Shown: positions 61,034-64,000 of the stretch, one piece after another
How positions within the stretch are numbered: the first letter of the stretch is position 1
Layout of the letters: the number at the start of each line of letters is the position of its first letter
Assembly: GCA_963782965.1 (NCBI GenBank)
Contig: CAWALV010000006.1
Location: forward strand, 620,001 to 684,000
Source: CAWALV01 sp963782965
GTDB lineage: Bacteria > Actinomycetota > Actinomycetes > Acidothermales > Acidothermaceae
DNA: 64,000 nucleotides
Direction: 5' to 3'
Position numbers and translations under genes: made by a program
Notes under the pieces: model-generated
Databases searched by the model: none
The model's input: the letters and a program-made list of their open reading frames with translations, nothing else
Told to the model about the DNA's origin: nothing

Positions 61034-61639
61034 TCAGCCGCGCGAGCGCAGCGACGCGTAGAACGCCAGGCACTCCGCGTAGGTCGGTAACAACCCCTCC
61101 GCCGCGGCGTCGTTCAGCCCCGGCGCTGCGGCGTCCTTCTCGGACAGGATGGGCTCGATGTCGTCGGGCCAGGGGATCGCCAGCTCCTTGTCGAGCGGGT
61201 TGACCCCGTGTTCGCGGTCGGGCGCGTAGCCGGTCGAGCACAAATAGGTGACGACGGCGTTGTCGGTCAACGCCATGAACGCATGCCCGAGGCCCTCCGA
61301 CAGGTAGACCGCGCGGCGGTCGGTGTCGTCGAGGCGCACGGTGTCGATGACACCGAACGTCGGCGAGCCGGCGCGGATGTCGACGACGACGTCGAGCACC
61401 GCGCCATTGACGCAATAGACGTACTTCGCCTGGCTCGGCGGAACGTCGGCGTAATGGACGCCGCGGATCGTGCCCCGGCGCGATACCGACTGGTTCGACT
61501 GCGCGATTTCCAGCGTGTGGCCGATCGTGGTGATGATGGTTTCGGCCTTGAACCACTCGAGGAACAGGCCGCGGTCGTCTCGGAACTGGCGAGGGGTGAA
61601 CTCCCAGGCGCCAGGAACGGCGAGCTCGCGAACCTCCAT
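61034..61639 (-). CDS. RmlC-like dTDP-4-dehydrorhamnose 3,5-epimerase
   Basis: A 201-residue cupin. FTPRQFRDDRGLFLEWF (near 14), RGTIRGVHYADVPPSQAKYVYCVNGAVLDVVVDIR (near 55; active-site His in RGVHY) and YLSEGLGHAFMALTDNAVVTYLCSTGYAP (near 115) match RmlC/RfbC. No rmlA, B or D gene is near, so the sugar made is open; related enzymes epimerise other dTDP sugars. Start ATG 61639. Confidence 0.9.
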   Translation of the reverse strand: MEVRELAVPGAWEFTPRQFRDDRGLFLEWFKAETIITTIGHTLEIAQSNQSVSRRGTIRGVHYADVPPSQAKYVYCVNGAVLDVVVDIRAGSPTFGVIDTVRLDDTDRRAVYLSEGLGHAFMALTDNAVVTYLCSTGYAPDREHGVNPLDKELAIPWPDDIEPILSEKDAAAPGLNDAAAEGLLPTYAECLAFYASLRSRG

Positions 61640-61781
61640 GCGGCGAGCCTAGCGGGACGCCGTGCACAACCCGTCACAGGTTGAGCCGAGCGCGCCCGTG
61701 TTGCCCGGCACCCGTTCCTTCGTCGGGTGGTCGTGGCGGTCCGAGGCCGAGGCGAGCGCAAGAGCCAGCTAGCGTTGTCAC

Positions 61782-62747
61782 GTGCTTGCCGTCACCGCGA
61801 TCGCTGCCGACGCCGTCGATCCGCTCGCCGCGCTGGACGTCGGCGACCGCCCCGATCCGGTCGCGCCGCCCGGTTGGGTCGGCGTCGCGATCAAGGCCGC
61901 CGGCCTGAACCGGCATGACCTGTGGAGCCTGCAGGGTGTCGGGCTACGTGCCGACCAGTTGCCCCGAATACTCGGCTGCGACGCCGCGGGTATCGACGAC
62001 GACGGCAACGAGGTCGTGGTCCACGGTGTCATCGGCGACCCCGACGCCGGTCACGGTGACGAGGTCGACGACCCTCGGCGCAGCCTGCTTTCGGAGCGTT
62101 ACGACGGGAGCTTCGCCCAGCGGCTCGTCGTCCCGCGGCGCAACCTGGTGCCGAAGCCACCCGAACTCAGCTTCGAGGAGGCGGCCTGCCTGCCCACGGC
62201 CTGGCTGACGGCGTACCGGATGCTGTTCGCGAAGTCGGGGACCAAGCCCGGCGACACCGTCTTGGTGCAGGGTGCGGGCGGCGGGCTCGCCACCGCGGCG
62301 ATCGTGCTCGCGCGGGCGGCCGGCCTGCGGGTGTGGGTGACGAGCCGTTCGCCCGAGCGGGGGGCGCGCGCGGTGTCTGTCGGTGCCCATGCAGCCTTCG
62401 AATCGGGCGCACGGCTGCCCGAGCGAGTCGACGCCGTCCTCGAGAGCGTCGGCGCGGCAACCTGGGCGCATTCGCTGCGGTCGGTTCGCCCCGGCGGCAC
62501 GGTGGTGGTGTGCGGGGCGACCACGGGTGATGCGCCCGCGGAACTGAACAGGGTGTTCTTCCAGCAACTGCGTATCGTGGGTTCGACCATGGGCTCGCGC
62601 TCGGAGTTGCAGCAACTGCTCGGTTTGTGTGTCTCGGCCGGGATCCGGCCGGTGATCGACCGGGTGCTTCCGTTGCGCGACGCGCGTGCCGGCTTCGCCG
62701 CCATGTGGGCGGGCGAGGTGTTCGGCAAGATCGTCTTCACGCCCTAG
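61782..62747 (+). CDS. Medium-chain dehydrogenase/reductase, quinone-oxidoreductase type
   Basis: A 321-residue NAD(P)-dependent MDR protein. The GroES-like half has AAGLNRHDLWSLQG (near 40) and ILGCDAAG; the cofactor fold has PTAWLTAYRMLF, VLVQGAGGGLATAAIVLARAAG (near 170) and GGTVVVCGATTG. The zinc-ligand pattern of alcohol dehydrogenases is incomplete, so it is more like a zinc-free reductase. GTG 61782. Confidence 0.88.
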   Translation: MLAVTAIAADAVDPLAALDVGDRPDPVAPPGWVGVAIKAAGLNRHDLWSLQGVGLRADQLPRILGCDAAGIDDDGNEVVVHGVIGDPDAGHGDEVDDPRRSLLSERYDGSFAQRLVVPRRNLVPKPPELSFEEAACLPTAWLTAYRMLFAKSGTKPGDTVLVQGAGGGLATAAIVLARAAGLRVWVTSRSPERGARAVSVGAHAAFESGARLPERVDAVLESVGAATWAHSLRSVRPGGTVVVCGATTGDAPAELNRVFFQQLRIVGSTMGSRSELQQLLGLCVSAGIRPVIDRVLPLRDARAGFAAMWAGEVFGKIVFTP

Positions 62748-62777
62748 CTGGTGCGCGCGCCACCAGGGCGGCGCGCG

Positions 62778-64000
62778 TCAGTTGCCGGGCACTGCGGCGG
62801 CGTACTGCGTCGTCCAGCTGTGACCGCCGTCCGCGGTGTGCACGACGTGGGTCGAGTAGGTCGCCGGGTCGGCCTGGTGGTTGACCGCGACACCGACCAC
62901 CCACCCCTCATTGGTACTGACAAAACTTGCGCCCATCGGCCAGGTGATCGTCGCGACATCGCCTTTGTGGGTGAGCTGGGCGCCGCCGCCGGTGGCGAGT
63001 GACATCGGCGACGTGCCCTGCCCGCAAGCGGGGCAGGAGTCGATGAACACTGCGTCCGTCTGGCTGATCGCGCTGAACGGGCCGGCGTAGGAGCCGGGGG
63101 AGTTCGTCGAGGTCGCGATCTGCGGCGGATGCAGGTAGTACTGCTCGGCGAAGATCGGGGTCCACGTCGATCCGCTGGTGTGGTAGCCGGCGTGCTCCTG
63201 CTGGCTCATCCCTGCACCCGGGCCGACGATCTCGGCCCAAGCGGAACCGTGACCGGCGCACTGCACTGTGACGACCGGGATTCCCTCGCCGCCGCCTTGC
63301 GGATACCCCTGCTCGCGAAGCGTCCAGTTTCCGCTCGCGTAGGCGTAGATGTGGCCGTGGGCGCCCAGCCAACCGTTGCCTTGCGGGTCGAAGCAGACGC
63401 TTTGCACGTCTGCCGGTGCGCTGAGCTGTTGCCAGCTTTGGCCGGCGTCCTTGGTCTGGAGCAAGACCCCGCCGACGCCGAACTGGTCGCCGCCGGCGAC
63501 GGCATCGCCGTGCTGGGCGTCGACGAAGTGCACGGAGCGCAGGGCCGGGCACGGCTCGGCGAGCGGCTGCCAGTGCACGCCATCGGTCGTGGCCACGATC
63601 GTGTGCGGGCCGAGCGCCCACCCGTGGTGGGCGTCGACGAAGTCGACCGCGGTGAAGTCGGCCGCGGTGGAGCCGTACTGCGACGTCCAATGCGCGCCGC
63701 CGTCGGTCGTTGCGAGGATGCCGCTGCTACCGACCGCCCAACCGGTCGTGGCGGAGACGAACTGCACCGCACGCAAACCGCTGTGCGCCGGCGGGGACGC
63801 GGAGCCTTGGCTGCAATTCGGGGAGGCCGCGCTGCTGGTCGTCGCGGGCGTGCTGGGCGAGCTCGCCGCCGGGCTCGATCCGCTGGTACTCGCGCTTGGC
63901 GCGCCGGCGCTACCGGCGCTGCTACTCGCGGTGCTGCTCGGCGGCGTCGCGCCGGCCTGGCTGGGCGCAGCCGGCTTGCTGCCACAGGCTGTCGCGAGCG
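62778..64000 (-). CDS. Propeller-domain lipoprotein, 5' end outside the window
   Basis: Reading from the window edge, the minus-strand frame gives LATACGSKPAAP, a lipobox-like signal end. A Ser/Ala/Thr/Pro linker of about 60 residues follows, then a beta-propeller with repeated GWAVGSSGILATTDGGAHW-like blades (WALGPHTIVATTDG, GVLLQTKDAGQSW, GWVVGVAVN). This is the Ycf48/BNR type. The TTG at 63776 is only the first start after the linker; the real start is beyond 64000. The protein is therefore a surface lipoprotein of unknown role. Confidence 0.8.
   Translation of the reverse strand, partial: LATACGSKPAAPSQAGATPPSSTASSSAGSAGAPSASTSGSSPAASSPSTPATTSSAASPNCSQGSASPPAHSGLRAVQFVSATTGWAVGSSGILATTDGGAHWTSQYGSTAADFTAVDFVDAHHGWALGPHTIVATTDGVHWQPLAEPCPALRSVHFVDAQHGDAVAGGDQFGVGGVLLQTKDAGQSWQQLSAPADVQSVCFDPQGNGWLGAHGHIYAYASGNWTLREQGYPQGGGEGIPVVTVQCAGHGSAWAEIVGPGAGMSQQEHAGYHTSGSTWTPIFAEQYYLHPPQIATSTNSPGSYAGPFSAISQTDAVFIDSCPACGQGTSPMSLATGGGAQLTHKGDVATITWPMGASFVSTNEGWVVGVAVNHQADPATYSTHVVHTADGGHSWTTQYAAAVPGN

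Overview
The window is a high-GC actinobacterial chromosome segment. The evidence is the WhiB1 homologue, the SigR/RsrA redox switch, a PdtaS-type kinase, nickel superoxide dismutase with its SodX protease, an actinobacterial VLRF1-type release factor, frequent GTG starts and 4-bp ATGA/GTGA gene overlaps. I see no insertion sequence, phage gene or CRISPR array, and no rRNA. The only tRNA is tRNA-Sec. The genus cannot be fixed from the sequence alone.

Layout. 0-1.7 kb: a membrane protein and a CtaG-type oxidase assembly factor. 1.7-7.5 kb (minus strand): a formate dehydrogenase operon (small unknown protein, FdhA, FdhB, NrfD) in which FdhA is read through an in-frame UGA as selenocysteine. 7.6-17.9 kb: a GntR regulator and a divergent amino-sugar and peptidoglycan-recycling locus: GH3 hexosaminidase, SIS-domain deaminase, MurQ, sugar ABC importer, ROK kinase and NagA. 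DasR-type operators stand before both transcription units. 17.9-26.5 kb: the selenocysteine machinery (SelD, tRNA-Sec, SelA, SelB), with a secreted phosphoesterase and an MMPL transporter between its parts. 26.6-33.3 kb: accessory genes, including an acetate permease, DUF1360 protein, EAL phosphodiesterase, YceI/MarR pair, acVLRF1 and CBS protein.

33.3-57 kb is a conserved actinobacterial core neighbourhood: HisN, RsgA, AroA, SRAP, TraR/DksA-like protein, SigR-RsrA, BCCP, PdtaS, WhiB1, diacylglycerol kinase, SigB/F-type sigma factor with its anti-sigma factor, SodN and SodX. Several of these genes lie together in Mycobacterium and Streptomyces as I remember those genomes. Here the block also carries a NAD-dependent epimerase, two HD-GYP-like membrane proteins, a biotin carboxylase, a lone PilT and an MsiK-like ABC ATPase. 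57-64 kb: an arsenic operon (ArsR, ACR3, ArsC), an HtrA-like lipoprotein protease, a methyltransferase, an RmlC-like epimerase, a zinc-free MDR reductase and a propeller lipoprotein cut by the window end.

Links between regions. The Sec codon in FdhA explains the nearby selD, tRNA-Sec, selA and selB. The sugar importer has no ATPase gene of its own, and the MsiK-like ATPase 34 kb away is the obvious candidate to drive it. GH3, MurQ, ROK kinase, NagA and the SIS deaminase together form a route from wall fragments to fructose-6-phosphate. SigR has a near-perfect SigR-type promoter in front of itself, followed by an upstream in-frame start, matching the known SigR/SigR' arrangement. The EAL and HD-GYP proteins, with a FliA/WhiG-like promoter and a PilT, suggest c-di-GMP-controlled surface behaviour.
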